DNA of 64,000 nt from Rhizobium sp. PP-CC-3A-592 (GCF_003217095.1 NZ_QJSR01000005.1:217335-281334), one strand, 5' to 3'; positions 28,325 through 38,155 are shown, counted from the stretch's first letter. The notes: generated from the sequence alone by a model not told the origin. Numbers and translations: made by a program.

Positions 28325-28343
28325 TTAACGCGCCATTAACCAT
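28325..28343. promoter_or_regulatory. Perfect CtrA box ahead of second Omp25-like gene
   Basis: TTAA-CGCGCCA-TTAA exactly fits TTAA-N7-TTAA, and the right half extends to TTAACCAT. A further TTAA lies at 28357-28360. The box is 87 bases before the ATG at 28426, nearly the same distance as in the paralogue at 26963 (86 bases). Confidence 0.65.
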
Positions 28344-28425
28344 ACCGGCCCAAAGGTTAACGCCTGTACATCGGTCGCCTGCGTGATTCGCCGGCCGGCT
28401 GCGACACCGGGCAATCGAGGGCTCC

Positions 28426-29211
28426 ATGACGCGTCTTTCAAACTTGGCCACAGCACGGACGACCACGGCATCATCGGCAGGAGCGTACCTCGCCGGCCTG
28501 GCCTGTGCCGTCCTGAGCGCGGGTGTCGGCCTGCCGGCCGCGCAGGCCGAAGATGCGCCGCTCTCGGCACCGGAAGTCACCATTGCCACGGACACCGTCT
28601 CGACCGGCCTCTATCTGCGCGGCGATCTTGGCTATACTGCGTTTCGCGACGACGGCGCGCCCGACCTGTCGGTGGGCGGCGCCCGCCGCGGCTTCGATGA
28701 CGATCGTTTCGACCGTCCCGTTTCCGGCACGCTCGGGCTCGGCTACCGGCTGACCGACATCCTGCGCGCCGACGTCACCGCCGACCTCTTCGACGGACGC
28801 TTCGAAGGCACGCAGGAAACGGCGGGCGTTTCGACGCGCTACCGGGCAGACCTGCGCGGCGTCGGCATCATGGCCAACGGCTATGTCGATCTCGCCACCA
28901 TCGCCGGCTTCACGCCCTATCTCGGCGCCGGCGTCGGTGCAACCTATGTGGATTGGCAGGACGTCACCGCCCGCACCGAAGCGGGCCCGGTTGCCGGCGC
29001 CGCTTACGAGGGCGATGACAGCTGGCGCTTCACCTATGCCCTCATGGCCGGCGCATCCTACGATCTCACGGAGCGGCTGAAGCTCGATATCAGCTACCGC
29101 TATTCCGACATCGCCAAGGGCGACATGTTCGCCCGCTCCGGTGAGAAGGCCCGCGACGACGGCCTCTCCCGCCACGAGATCCGCGCCGGCCTGCGTTTCT
29201 CACTCTACTAG
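28426..29211 (+). CDS. Omp25-like outer-membrane protein, paralogue
   Basis: A 261-residue protein with a long signal region (about residues 1-44, ending AAQAEDA), then a barrel aligned to the gene at 26963: GLYLRGDLGYTAFRD, LGYRLTDILRADVTADLFDG, MANGYVDLATIAGFTPYLGA, and a terminal GLRFSLY strand ending in an aromatic residue, as required for outer-membrane insertion. It lacks the loop cysteines of the first copy. Shared promoter architecture suggests a tandem duplication with divergence. The translated N-terminus may be shorter, since the first 15 residues are not signal-like. Confidence 0.82.
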   Translation: MTRLSNLATARTTTASSAGAYLAGLACAVLSAGVGLPAAQAEDAPLSAPEVTIATDTVSTGLYLRGDLGYTAFRDDGAPDLSVGGARRGFDDDRFDRPVSGTLGLGYRLTDILRADVTADLFDGRFEGTQETAGVSTRYRADLRGVGIMANGYVDLATIAGFTPYLGAGVGATYVDWQDVTARTEAGPVAGAAYEGDDSWRFTYALMAGASYDLTERLKLDISYRYSDIAKGDMFARSGEKARDDGLSRHEIRAGLRFSLY

Positions 29212-29281
29212 CCTTCCGCAGGCGGGCGAGAGGAACCTTGTCGCGGTCCGCAGGTTCTGGCTCCAGCAAAAGGAGCCCGCC

Positions 29282-29593
29282 ATGACCGATATCGGAAACC
29301 CCATCCCCCGCGGCACGATCGACACCGACGCCCCCCTCGTCGATGAAGCGCTCGCCGCAAAAGAAGACCAGTCCTCCAGCGACGCCGCCGATACGGTGGC
29401 CGCGCTCAAGGCGGAAATCGAGACGCTCCGCACGCGCATCGCCGAGCATCGCTCGGATGCGGCGGCAAAGGTCCGTTCCACGGTCCGCGACCGCCCGCTC
29501 GTCAGCCTGACTGTCGCCGTGCTCGCCGGTTACGGCATCGCTCTTGCCCTTCACGGCGGCCGTTCGACGGGCACCGGACACGGTTGGCGATAG
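29282..29593 (+). CDS. ElaB/YqjD (DUF883)-like membrane-anchored protein
   Basis: A 103-residue protein with an acidic disordered start, a helical coiled-coil segment (ADTVAALKAEIETLRTRIAE) and a C-terminal membrane helix (LVSLTVAVLAGYGIALAL, about residues 74-91) after the RDRP motif. This is the layout of the ElaB/YqjD family, which in E. coli is a tail-anchored protein able to bind ribosomes in stationary phase. The start at 29282 follows a strong AAAGGAGCC site. The function here is inferred from layout only. Confidence 0.65.
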   Translation: MTDIGNPIPRGTIDTDAPLVDEALAAKEDQSSSDAADTVAALKAEIETLRTRIAEHRSDAAAKVRSTVRDRPLVSLTVAVLAGYGIALALHGGRSTGTGHGWR

Positions 29594-29600
29594 GGCCCGC

Positions 29601-29624
29601 GCCGGGCTTTTTGCCCGGCCTTTC
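29601..29624 (+). terminator. Hairpin terminator after DUF883-like gene
   Basis: GCCGGGC and GCCCGGC form a 7-base stem around a TTTTT loop, followed by CTTTC. The T-run after the stem is short, so efficiency is uncertain. Confidence 0.5.
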
Positions 29625-29699
29625 ACCAGACCTGAAAACGTCCTGCACTTTGCTCATAGCGACGGGCCGCGTCCGGAACACGGAATTTTTCCTTGCGTT

Positions 29700-29777
29700 C
29701 CATGAGCAGTTTCTGTAACCACGGCGGCAGGACACGCCTCCCTAACGAGGTGCTTTCTATCTGGAAGGATAGCCACC
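29700..29777 (+). promoter_or_regulatory. serC leader RNA motif (candidate)
   Basis: Directly before serC, the segment GGCGGCAGGACACGCCTCCC, then TAACGAGG, then a CTATC/GATAG hairpin (29757-29772) holding the GGAAGGA ribosome-binding site, resembles the serC element described in alphaproteobacterial 5' regions. GGCG/CGCC and CCTC/GAGG stems share bases and so compete. Sequestration of the ribosome-binding site suggests translational control. The match is from memory of the motif. Confidence 0.55.
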
Positions 29778-30956
29778 ATGAATACGACTGCGACACCGGA
29801 TCTGCGTCCGGCAAACACCCATTTTTCGTCTGGACCTTGCTCCAAGCGCCCCGGTTGGTCGCTGGACGCTCTCTCCGATGCACCGCTCGGCCGGTCGCAT
29901 CGCGCCAAGGTCGGCAAAGCCAAGCTCAAGCAAGCCATCGATCTGACCCGTGAGGTCCTGAACGTGCCGGCGGATTACCGCATCGGCATCGTGCCCGCGT
30001 CCGACACCGGCGCCGTGGAAATGGCGATGTGGTCGCTGCTCGGCGAGCGCGGCGTGGATATGGTCGCCTGGGAAAGCTTCGGCTCCGGCTGGGTGTCCGA
30101 CGTCGTGAAGGAGCTGAAGCTCTCCGACGCCCGCAAGATCACCGCCGACTACGGCAAGCTGCCGGATCTCTCCTCGATCGATTTCAACCGTGACGTCGTC
30201 TTCACTTGGAACGGCACCACGTCGGGTGTTCGCGTACCCAACGCCGATTTCATTCCCGCCGACCGTCAGGGCCTGACGATCTGCGACGCGACCTCCGGCG
30301 CTTTCGCGCAGGATCTCGATTTCTCCAAGCTCGATGTCGTCACCTTCTCCTGGCAGAAGGTGCTCGGCGGCGAGGGCGGCCATGGCGTGCTCATCCTGTC
30401 CCCACGCGCCGTTGCGCGGCTGGAAAGCTATACCCCGGCCTGGCCGCTGCCGAAGATCTTCCGCATGACCAAGGGCGGCAAGATCGTCGAGGGCATCTTC
30501 CAGGGCGAAACGATCAACACGCCGTCCATGCTCTGCGTCGAGGACTATATCGATGCGCTGCAGTGGGCAAAGTCGCTCGGCGGTCTCAACGCGCTGATGG
30601 CGCGGGCGGATGCCAATGCGCAGGTCATCTTCGACTACGTCGAGAAGACCGACTGGATCGCCAACCTCGCAGAGGTCGCGGACACCCGCTCGAACACGTC
30701 GGTCTGCCTCAAGATCGTCGATCCCGAGGTCACGGTGCTTGCGCCCGACCAGCAGGACGCCTTTGCAAAGGGCATGGTCGCGCTGCTTGAAAAGCAGGGC
30801 GTCGCCCATGATATCGGCGCGTATCGCGATGCCCCCTCGGGCTTCCGCATCTGGGCCGGCGCGACCATCGACACGGCCGACCTTCAGGCGCTGATGCCCT
30901 GGTTCGACTGGGCGTTTGCGACCCAGAAGGCCACGCAGCTCAAGGCCGCCGCCTAA
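29778..30956 (+). CDS. serC: Phosphoserine aminotransferase SerC
   Basis: A 392-residue PLP enzyme of the long alphaproteobacterial type. The N-terminus [18 protein letters not shown] is characteristic, [11 protein letters not shown] lies mid-protein, and [14 protein letters not shown] carries the PLP lysine at about residue 194. It makes phosphoserine from 3-phosphohydroxypyruvate, the second step of serine synthesis, in the cytoplasm. serA follows 106 bases downstream, giving the usual serC-serA order, and the leader upstream is probably regulatory. Confidence 0.95.
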   Translation: MNTTATPDLRPANTHFSSGPCSKRPGWSLDALSDAPLGRSHRAKVGKAKLKQAIDLTREVLNVPADYRIGIVPASDTGAVEMAMWSLLGERGVDMVAWESFGSGWVSDVVKELKLSDARKITADYGKLPDLSSIDFNRDVVFTWNGTTSGVRVPNADFIPADRQGLTICDATSGAFAQDLDFSKLDVVTFSWQKVLGGEGGHGVLILSPRAVARLESYTPAWPLPKIFRMTKGGKIVEGIFQGETINTPSMLCVEDYIDALQWAKSLGGLNALMARADANAQVIFDYVEKTDWIANLAEVADTRSNTSVCLKIVDPEVTVLAPDQQDAFAKGMVALLEKQGVAHDIGAYRDAPSGFRIWAGATIDTADLQALMPWFDWAFATQKATQLKAAA

Positions 30957-31062
30957 ACCGGACAGACGTCGGGACCGCGCCTCGTCGCGCGGTCTCCGCC
31001 ACGTTCCTACGCGCATCATATCCCGTTTCCTTTCAAGACGTTCTCACCAGTGGAGGCCTCTC

Positions 31063-32658
31063 ATGGCACCTCGCGTTCTCGTATCCGACGAACTGTCGGA
31101 AACCGCCGTCCAGATCTTTCGCGATCGCGGCGTCGATGTCGATTTCCAGCCGCAGCTCGGCAAGGACAAGGACAAGCTCGCCGAAATCATCGGCAATTAT
31201 GACGGTCTCGCCATCCGCTCCGCCACCAAGGCGACGGAAAAGCTGATCGCGGCTGCGACCAACCTCAAGGTCATCGGCCGCGCCGGCATCGGCGTCGACA
31301 ATGTCGATATCCCCGCCGCCTCGCGCCGCGGTATCATCGTCATGAACACGCCCTTCGGCAACTCCATCACGACGGCCGAACACGCCATCGCGCTGATGTT
31401 CGCCGTCGCCCGCCAGCTGCCGGCCGCCGACACCTCGACGCAGGCCGGCAAGTGGGAAAAGTCCAAGTTCATGGGCGTCGAAATCACCGGCAAGACGCTC
31501 GGCGTCATCGGCGCCGGCAATATCGGCTCGATCGTCATCTCCCGCGCCATCGGCCTGAAGATGCACGTCATCGCCTACGATCCCTTCCTGTCGAAGGAAC
31601 GGGCCGAGGAGATGGGCGTCACCAAGGTCGAGCTCGACGAGCTGCTGGCAAAGGCCGACTTCATCACCCTGCACGTGCCGATGACCGACAAGACGCGCGG
31701 CATCCTGAATGCCGAAGCGATCGCCAAGACCAAGCCCGGCGTGCGGATCATCAACTGCGCCCGTGGCGGTCTCGTGGATGAGGCAGCGCTTGCTGAAGCC
31801 ATCAAGTCCGGCCATGTCGCCGGTGCCGGCTTCGACGTGTTCGAGACGGAGCCCGCGAAGGAAAGCCCGCTGTTCGGCCTGCCGAACGTCGTCTGCACCC
31901 CGCATCTCGGCGCCGCCACCACGGAAGCGCAGGAAAACGTGGCCCTTCAGGTCGCCGAGCAGATGTCGGACTATCTGGTCAAGGGTGCCGTCTCCAACGC
32001 CATCAACATGCCCTCGATCACGGCCGAAGAAGCCCCGATCCTGAAGCCGGTCATCCGTCTGGCCGAAGTGCTCGGCGCCTTCGTCGGTCAGGTCACGGAA
32101 AGCGCGATCAAGGAAATCGAGATCCTCTATGACGGCTCGACGGCCGCCATGAACACCAAGGCCCTGACGAGTGCGGCCCTTGCCGGCCTCATCCGCAGCC
32201 AGGTGTCGGATGTCAACATGGTCTCCGCACCGATCATGATCAAGGAAAAGGGCGTCATCCTCTCCGAGATCAAGCGCGACAAGACCGGCGTGTTCGACGG
32301 CTACATCAAGCTCACGGTGACGACGGAAACCCAGACGCGTTCGGTCGCCGGCACGGTGTTCTCGGACGGCAAGCCGCGCTTCATTCAGATCAAGGACATC
32401 AACCTTGATGCCGACGTCGGCAGCCACATGGTCTACATCACCAACACCGACGTTCCCGGCATGATCGGCTTCATCGGCAAGACCTTCGGCGACGCCGGCG
32501 TCAACATCGCCAACTTCCAGCTCGGCCGCAAGGATGCGGGCTCGGATGCCATCGCGCTGCTCTATGTCGATGGCCCGGTGCCGGATATCCTGCTGGAAAC
32601 GCTGACCGCCAACCCGGCCATCCGCCAGGCGAAGCCTCTGGTGTTCAACGTCGAATAA
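31063..32658 (+). CDS. serA: D-3-phosphoglycerate dehydrogenase SerA
   Basis: A 531-residue long-form SerA. It has an N-terminal substrate domain (MAPRVLVSDELSETAVQIF), a Rossmann NAD site (GVIGAGNIGSIV at about 147-158), the catalytic NCARGGLVDE and CTPHLGAAT segments, then an intervening domain and a C-terminal ACT domain (about 455-531, HMVYITNTDVPGMIGFIGK) that usually senses serine. The start at 31063 sits after a GGAGG site; the longer upstream frame is Arg-rich and unlikely. It is followed by a strong terminator. Confidence 0.96.
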   Translation: MAPRVLVSDELSETAVQIFRDRGVDVDFQPQLGKDKDKLAEIIGNYDGLAIRSATKATEKLIAAATNLKVIGRAGIGVDNVDIPAASRRGIIVMNTPFGNSITTAEHAIALMFAVARQLPAADTSTQAGKWEKSKFMGVEITGKTLGVIGAGNIGSIVISRAIGLKMHVIAYDPFLSKERAEEMGVTKVELDELLAKADFITLHVPMTDKTRGILNAEAIAKTKPGVRIINCARGGLVDEAALAEAIKSGHVAGAGFDVFETEPAKESPLFGLPNVVCTPHLGAATTEAQENVALQVAEQMSDYLVKGAVSNAINMPSITAEEAPILKPVIRLAEVLGAFVGQVTESAIKEIEILYDGSTAAMNTKALTSAALAGLIRSQVSDVNMVSAPIMIKEKGVILSEIKRDKTGVFDGYIKLTVTTETQTRSVAGTVFSDGKPRFIQIKDINLDADVGSHMVYITNTDVPGMIGFIGKTFGDAGVNIANFQLGRKDAGSDAIALLYVDGPVPDILLETLTANPAIRQAKPLVFNVE

Positions 32659-32692
32659 GCCATCGCAATAAGGCTTGAAGTACCGACAGACG

Positions 32693-32721
32693 CGCCGGAC
32701 CTCGAAGGGTCCGGCGTTTTT
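32693..32721 (+). terminator. Rho-independent terminator after serA
   Basis: CGCCGGACC and GGTCCGGCG form a perfect 9-base stem with a TCGAAG loop, followed by TTTTTC. It lies 34 bases after the serA stop. Confidence 0.88.
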
Positions 32722-32764
32722 CGGTTCGGTTCGCCCATCTCCCGATGCGCGCATCTTCACCACC

Positions 32765-32874
32765 GTCATCCCGGACTTGATCCGGGATCCAGTCATCCCA
32801 AGTCTTTGGGATGAAAAGACTTTCTGACCTGACGGACGTCAGGTCGCTGGATTCCGGCGCAAGGCCGGAATGAC
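32765..32874. repeat. RIME-like palindromic intergenic element, long form
   Basis: Outer arms of about 28 bases (32765-32792 and 32847-32874) are inverted copies with a few mismatches (GTCATCCCGGACTTGATCCG versus the complement of the right end). Inside are two more small hairpins: CATCCCAAG/TTGGGATG and CCTGACGG/GTCAGG. It is related in arm sequence to the element at 24519-24604. It sits between the serA terminator and the end of the DMT transporter gene. Confidence 0.75.
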
Positions 32875-32889
32875 GGAGAGGGAGGCGTC

Positions 32890-33783
32890 CTAGACGGCAG
32901 GCATTTTCGGCCGCCCCTTTTCCGCCACCGCGATCCCCACGAGCGCCAGCAGGAGGGCGACGATGTGGAAGGTGTGGAGGGTCTCGCCGATGAGGGCGAT
33001 CGACAGGAGCGTGCCGAAGATGGGGATGAGGTTGATGAACAGCCCGGCGCGGTTGGGACCGATCAGCTCCACGCCACGCACATAGAGGATCTGCGAGACC
33101 AGCGAGGGGAAGATGCCGGCATAGGCGACGATGATGCAGCCCGTCGTGTCGGGCCAGATCATGGCGCCGGAGGTGCTTTCCCAGATCATCAGGGGCACGC
33201 TGCTTAAGAGCGCCGCGAAGGCGGAGACGGCGATCAGGCTTTTCCAGTGGATGCCCGGCTTGTAGCGCAGCGACACGGTGTAGCCGGCATAGACGAGCAC
33301 CGCGAACATCATCAGCGCGTCGCCCCGGTTCAGATCGAGCGAGAGCAGCGTCGAGAGGTCGCCATGCGATGTGGTCAGCGCGACGGCAAACAGCGTCAGC
33401 GCGAAGCCGAACCACTGGGCGAGCGAGACGCCGGTGCGAAACAGCACGAAGTTCATGGCGAAGATCACCATGGGAATCGCGGCCTGCTCGATCACCGCGT
33501 TGATGGCGCTGGTATATTGCAGTGCGGAATAGAGCGAAGCATTGAAGGCGGTGAAGCCGATGGCGCCGTAGCTGAACAGCAGAAGCCCGTGACGGCGGAT
33601 CAGAGGCCAGTCCTTACGGAGCTGGGGAACGGCGATAGCCAGAAGCAGCGTGCAGGCGATCACCCAGCGCATGCCCGTCAGCAGCATCGGACTGACATGG
33701 CCGACGGCGATCTTGCCGGCCACGGAGTTGCCGCCCCAGATGAAGGTGGTCAGAGCAAGGATCAGATAGGCCTGGATGTTCAA
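32890..33783 (-). CDS. DMT-family (EamA) transporter
   Basis: A 297-residue membrane protein with about ten helices in two EamA repeats. The first repeat begins MNIQAYLILALTTFIWGGNS with the family W-G-G/S motif; the second begins near DALMMFAVLVYAGYTVSLRY. EamA proteins are inner-membrane exporters of amino acids or other metabolites; the substrate is not predictable. The gene converges on serA across the palindromic repeat and is divergent from purA, leaving a 292-base shared upstream region with no gene. Confidence 0.85.
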   Translation of the reverse strand: MNIQAYLILALTTFIWGGNSVAGKIAVGHVSPMLLTGMRWVIACTLLLAIAVPQLRKDWPLIRRHGLLLFSYGAIGFTAFNASLYSALQYTSAINAVIEQAAIPMVIFAMNFVLFRTGVSLAQWFGFALTLFAVALTTSHGDLSTLLSLDLNRGDALMMFAVLVYAGYTVSLRYKPGIHWKSLIAVSAFAALLSSVPLMIWESTSGAMIWPDTTGCIIVAYAGIFPSLVSQILYVRGVELIGPNRAGLFINLIPIFGTLLSIALIGETLHTFHIVALLLALVGIAVAEKGRPKMPAV

Positions 33784-34075
33784 GCTGAAATTCCGTCTCG
33801 GTCAAGAGGAGCGAGGGTTCGTGGCGCGTCCTTTGCGCTGCATATCGCGTAAAGAGGCATGCTGCCATGCAAAAAGCCCTGATTTCCGGGCGAACGGAAT
33901 AGCTTTTGAAAAAACGAGGCAGTATAGATGCGCGGGTTTGCAGCCCCGGATCGTGGGTCGGGATGCAGCAGCATGGGTCGGTGCGGGATGCCATTGCCGG
34001 AAGAGGCAGGGCGATCGCGTGCAAGGCGAAGATGAGCGCGGATGAAAACGTGCGCTTGCAGACAGGAAAAACGAA

Positions 34076-35374
34076 ATGACGAATGTCGTGGTTGTCGGAT
34101 CGCAATGGGGTGACGAGGGCAAGGGCAAGATCGTCGACTGGCTCTCCGAACGCGCCGATGTCGTCGTCCGCTTCCAGGGTGGGCATAATGCCGGCCATAC
34201 GCTCGTCATCGACGGCACCAGCTACAAGCTGTCGCTGCTGCCCTCCGGCGTCGTTCGCCCGGGCAAGCTCGCCGTCATCGGCAACGGCGTCGTCATCGAC
34301 CCGCATGCGCTGATCGCCGAAATCGAGAAGCTGGACGGGCAGGGCGTGACGATCACGCCGGAAAACCTGCGCATCGCCGACAATGCGACGCTGATCCTGT
34401 CGCTGCACCGCGAGCTGGACGGCATCCGCGAGGACGCGGCTTCCAACAGCGGCACCAAGATCGGCACCACCCGCCGCGGCATCGGCCCGGCCTATGAAGA
34501 CAAGGTCGGACGCCGCGCCATCCGCGTCATGGATCTCGCCGATCTCTCGACGCTGCCGGCCAAGGTCGATCGCCTGCTCACCCATCACAATGCCCTGCGC
34601 CGCGGCCTGAACGAGGCCGAAGTCAGCCATTCCGCGATCATGGACGAGCTGTCCTCGATCGCCGCCCGCGTGCTGCCGTTCATGGATACGGTCTGGCTGC
34701 TGCTCGATCGTCTGCGCCGCAAGGGCGCGCGCATCCTGTTCGAAGGCGCGCAGGGCACGCTGCTCGATATCGATCACGGCACCTATCCCTTCGTCACCTC
34801 GTCCAACACGGTTGCCGGCCAGGCCGCTGCCGGTTCGGGCATGGGTCCGGGCGCGCTCGGCTACATCCTCGGCATCACCAAAGCCTACACGACCCGCGTC
34901 GGCGAAGGCCCGTTCCCGACCGAACTGCATGACGAGATCGGCCAGTTCCTGGGCGAAAAGGGCCATGAATTCGGCACCGTCACCGGACGCAAGCGCCGCT
35001 GCGGCTGGTTCGATGCGGCGCTCGTGCGCCAGGCGGTCGCCACCAACGGCATCACCGGCATCGCGCTGACGAAGCTCGACGTGCTGGACGGCCTGAAGGA
35101 ACTGAAGATCTGCGTCGGCTACACGCTCGACGGCGTCGAGATCGATCATCTCCCGGCAAGCCAGGCGAGCCAGGCCCGGGTCGAGCCGGTCTACATCACG
35201 CTGGAAGGCTGGCAGGAATCGACCGTCGGCGCACGCAGCTGGGCCGAACTGCCGGCCCAGGCGATCAAATATGTCCGCCAGGTCGAAGAACTCATCGGTG
35301 CGCCGGTCGCTCTCCTGTCCACAAGTCCGGAGCGTGACGACACCATACTTGTTACCGATCCGTTTGAGGACTAG
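34076..35374 (+). CDS. purA: Adenylosuccinate synthetase PurA
   Basis: A 432-residue enzyme of standard length. [20 protein letters not shown] at the N-terminus carries the GTP-binding P-loop, followed by the GHNAGHT and [13 protein letters not shown] motifs, the IMP-binding region and [12 protein letters not shown] near the C-terminus. It joins IMP and aspartate using GTP, the first committed step to AMP. It is a cytoplasmic housekeeping gene. The stop is followed by 122 bases before the next long gene on the same strand. Confidence 0.97.
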   Translation: MTNVVVVGSQWGDEGKGKIVDWLSERADVVVRFQGGHNAGHTLVIDGTSYKLSLLPSGVVRPGKLAVIGNGVVIDPHALIAEIEKLDGQGVTITPENLRIADNATLILSLHRELDGIREDAASNSGTKIGTTRRGIGPAYEDKVGRRAIRVMDLADLSTLPAKVDRLLTHHNALRRGLNEAEVSHSAIMDELSSIAARVLPFMDTVWLLLDRLRRKGARILFEGAQGTLLDIDHGTYPFVTSSNTVAGQAAAGSGMGPGALGYILGITKAYTTRVGEGPFPTELHDEIGQFLGEKGHEFGTVTGRKRRCGWFDAALVRQAVATNGITGIALTKLDVLDGLKELKICVGYTLDGVEIDHLPASQASQARVEPVYITLEGWQESTVGARSWAELPAQAIKYVRQVEELIGAPVALLSTSPERDDTILVTDPFED

Positions 35375-35496
35375 GTTAACGGACCTGTGACGGGGTGATG
35401 ACAAGGGCGTAAAGCGCGGGTTTTGTGAGAGATCCCGCGCTTGCGCCATATCAAGTATCGGCTTAATCACCCCGAAGGGTTGAAAGAAAGTTTTCG

Positions 35497-38073
35497 ATGG
35501 CGGATTTTGTAGCAGTTATTCGCAGGACCGTGGACGGCTTGTCCGACAACAGTCCGGACATGCGGTCCAGGGTTTACGAAAAGGCCCGGGGCGCCGTCCG
35601 TCGCCAGCTTGAAAGCATGAAGCCTCGTCCCTCCGACGAGATGATCGACCGCCAGATGGGCAAGCTCGAAGCGGCCATCACGGAGGTGGAGGGAACCCAC
35701 GCGCCGGCCCCTGTCGAGGATGCGCCGCCCGAGGTCGTGCCCGCGGCGGCTGTCGCCGCTGCCGTTATCCCCGCAGCCGTACCTCCGGCCGAGAACGCCG
35801 CCGCCGAGCCGGCACCAGCCGACGTCACCTTCGAGCAGCCGCCCGTTCCCTATGATGTGACGCATGTCGATCGGCAGGAGGCCGTCGAAGCCGCCCCCAT
35901 CGTCCCGGAGCCTGCGCCCCAACCTGAGCCTGAGCCCGAACCTGTCGCGGACGTGTCTCCCGAGCCGGTTTACGAAGAGCCCGCTCCGGAACCGGTTTAC
36001 GCCGATGAGCCTACGCCTTCGGAAGATGTGCTGCCGGAATACGCACCGGAGCCTGAGACGCAACCCGAGCCGTATCTTGAGCCCGAGCCGGTCGCCGATC
36101 GCGACGCGCTGGACGCGGCAGACGTGCTGGCCGAGGAATATGCCCAGATTCAGCAGCCGGCATCGCCCGCATGGGATGGCGTCGATGAGAACGACACGGT
36201 TGCACTCGAAGAGCCCGCAGCCGTAGAGCCGGCTCCCGCAGAGGACCCGGCGCAGGCCTGGGCCGAGCCCCGGCACTTGGAGCCTGTTGAGCCGTACGAG
36301 CCGGAACCGGCCGAACCCGCATCGATCGAGCCGGACTATATCGAGCCGGAACAGAGCTATGTGGAGCCTGCACCCTACGAGCCGGCGCCTGTCGTTGAGC
36401 CGATCGAGCCCGACGCCAGCGCGATGCCGGCGGCGAACTGGGATCTGCCGGAATGGAACGAGGCGCCGGCCGAGCAGCCCGGCACGCCGGTTGCCGCGCA
36501 TATCGAGCCTGTCTGGACGGAAAGCGTCGGGACGCATTCGGCCGAAGACGTCGCGGCTCACGATGCCGGCTGGGACGATGAGCCGGTCGCTCATGACGAT
36601 CACAATTATGCCGCCGATGCCGCACCCGTCGTCCTTCCCGCCGTTTCCGGCGGGCTGACGCCCGAGGGCGAGCCGTCGCATTCCTGGGCGCTCGACGAGA
36701 CGGACCCCTTCCAGCACGATGTTCGCCCCGAGGGTACCGAGCCTGCCGTGTCGGACTGGTCCTGGCCGGTCGATCGCACCAACGAGACCGAACAGGCGGG
36801 GCCAAGCGATGAGCCGCCGCCGCCGCAGAACTGGGACGAGATCGACAGCCTGCTGGCTGCCGGCGGTGCTGCGGCTGCAGCCCAGAGCCGTCCTCCGCTC
36901 GATCCTGTAGAGGCGCCTCCGGCACCGCGTCGCCCGGCGTCCTATCGCGCCGAGCCGCGCAAGTCGGCCTTCAGTCTCAAGCGGATCGCCACCGTGCTCG
37001 TCCTGCTGCTCGTCTTCGGCGGCGGCGGCTATGCCTACTGGACGAACCGCGATGCGGTGAATGGCTGGGTTTCCGAGACGGTCGCCTCCCTGAACACGGC
37101 GCCGCCGACGGCCAGCAATGGCGGAACCTCGGCGACGGGTACCGGCGGCGCAGCCTCCGGCACCGCGGCCAACGGCAATGCGACGACCGACGTGGCGTCG
37201 GCCGAGCCGAGCAACAAGTTTACCCAGCGCCTGCAGACCGACGGTACCGAGATCGACGAAGGTGCGGCGCAGCCGCCGGCCGGCGCCGCTGCCGCGCAGG
37301 AAGGCAAATCCGTCGCCGCCCAGACGGAGGCGAGCCGCCCTGTCGACACCGCCGATGCCGGGGCGACGGCGACACCGCCTGCGGTGGGCACACCCGCCAC
37401 GACGGCGGCTCAGGCCGATCCGTCGGCCGCGCCCGGTGCCGATGCTGCACCCGCAACGACACCGCCGGTCAGCCCGACCTCCGCTCCGAACGAAGCGACG
37501 ACCCAGATGCCGGCCGGCGCCCAGAAGATGTTCCTCTACGAGGAACGCCTCGGCCAGACGGCGCCGACCGCCATCGAAGGCGGCGTCGCATGGTCGCTGA
37601 AGGAAGAAGCACCCGAAGCCGGACAGCGTCCCGAGCCTGTCATCCAGGCGCAGATCACCGTGCCGGATCGCGGCCTGACCGCGCTGATGACCATCAAGCG
37701 CAACACCGATACCTCTCTGCCGGCCAGCCACACGATCGAGTTCGTGTTCTCGCTGCCGGAGAACTTCGAGGGCGGCAGCATCGACAGCGTCCAGCGCGTG
37801 GCGATGAAGCGCAACGAGCAGGATCGCGGCGATCCGCTGATCGCGGTCCCCGCCAAGATCACCGACGACTTCCACATGATCGCGCTCAACGACTTTCCGG
37901 AGGCCGTGACCACCAATCTCGATCTCCTGCGCACCCGCTCGTGGATCGATATTCCCCTGACCTATCGCAACGGCCGCCGTGCGCTGCTGACGCTGGAAAA
38001 GGGTGCGGCCGGCAATGAGGCGTTCACGCAGGCTCTGGCCGCCTGGAGCCAGGCGCGTCCTGCTGGCAACTGA
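35497..38073 (+). CDS. Very long Pro/Glu-rich single-pass membrane protein
   Basis: An 858-residue protein of unknown function. Residues 1-65 form a conserved-looking helical head (MADFVAVIRRTVDGLSDNSP, then RSRVYEKARGAVRRQLESM). About 70-480 is low-complexity and acidic, dominated by EP, EPAP and PEPEPE repeats. A single helix (IATVLVLLLVFGGGGYAYW) spans about 497-515. After an Ala/Thr/Gly-rich stalk, a folded C-terminal domain (about 675-858) begins KMFLYEERLGQTAPTAIEGG. Topology is probably a cytoplasmic disordered region and a periplasmic C-terminal domain. Rhizobial purA-linked proteins of this kind are annotated hypothetical. Confidence 0.85.
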   Translation: MADFVAVIRRTVDGLSDNSPDMRSRVYEKARGAVRRQLESMKPRPSDEMIDRQMGKLEAAITEVEGTHAPAPVEDAPPEVVPAAAVAAAVIPAAVPPAENAAAEPAPADVTFEQPPVPYDVTHVDRQEAVEAAPIVPEPAPQPEPEPEPVADVSPEPVYEEPAPEPVYADEPTPSEDVLPEYAPEPETQPEPYLEPEPVADRDALDAADVLAEEYAQIQQPASPAWDGVDENDTVALEEPAAVEPAPAEDPAQAWAEPRHLEPVEPYEPEPAEPASIEPDYIEPEQSYVEPAPYEPAPVVEPIEPDASAMPAANWDLPEWNEAPAEQPGTPVAAHIEPVWTESVGTHSAEDVAAHDAGWDDEPVAHDDHNYAADAAPVVLPAVSGGLTPEGEPSHSWALDETDPFQHDVRPEGTEPAVSDWSWPVDRTNETEQAGPSDEPPPPQNWDEIDSLLAAGGAAAAAQSRPPLDPVEAPPAPRRPASYRAEPRKSAFSLKRIATVLVLLLVFGGGGYAYWTNRDAVNGWVSETVASLNTAPPTASNGGTSATGTGGAASGTAANGNATTDVASAEPSNKFTQRLQTDGTEIDEGAAQPPAGAAAAQEGKSVAAQTEASRPVDTADAGATATPPAVGTPATTAAQADPSAAPGADAAPATTPPVSPTSAPNEATTQMPAGAQKMFLYEERLGQTAPTAIEGGVAWSLKEEAPEAGQRPEPVIQAQITVPDRGLTALMTIKRNTDTSLPASHTIEFVFSLPENFEGGSIDSVQRVAMKRNEQDRGDPLIAVPAKITDDFHMIALNDFPEAVTTNLDLLRTRSWIDIPLTYRNGRRALLTLEKGAAGNEAFTQALAAWSQARPAGN

Positions 38074-38155
38074 TAGGATCCGGCGGTCAGGGGTCGCGTT
38101 GCGGTCCCGGATGCCATGATCGGGCGCGTTCAAGCCCGGTGATCAGGTCCGGCGA

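Noticed and set aside
35467-38133. An 888-codon open frame on the minus strand across the EP-rich gene.
   Set aside because: It is the mirror of repetitive GC-rich codons; its product is Arg/Gly/Leu-rich without domains, while the plus-strand protein has a helix and ordered ends.
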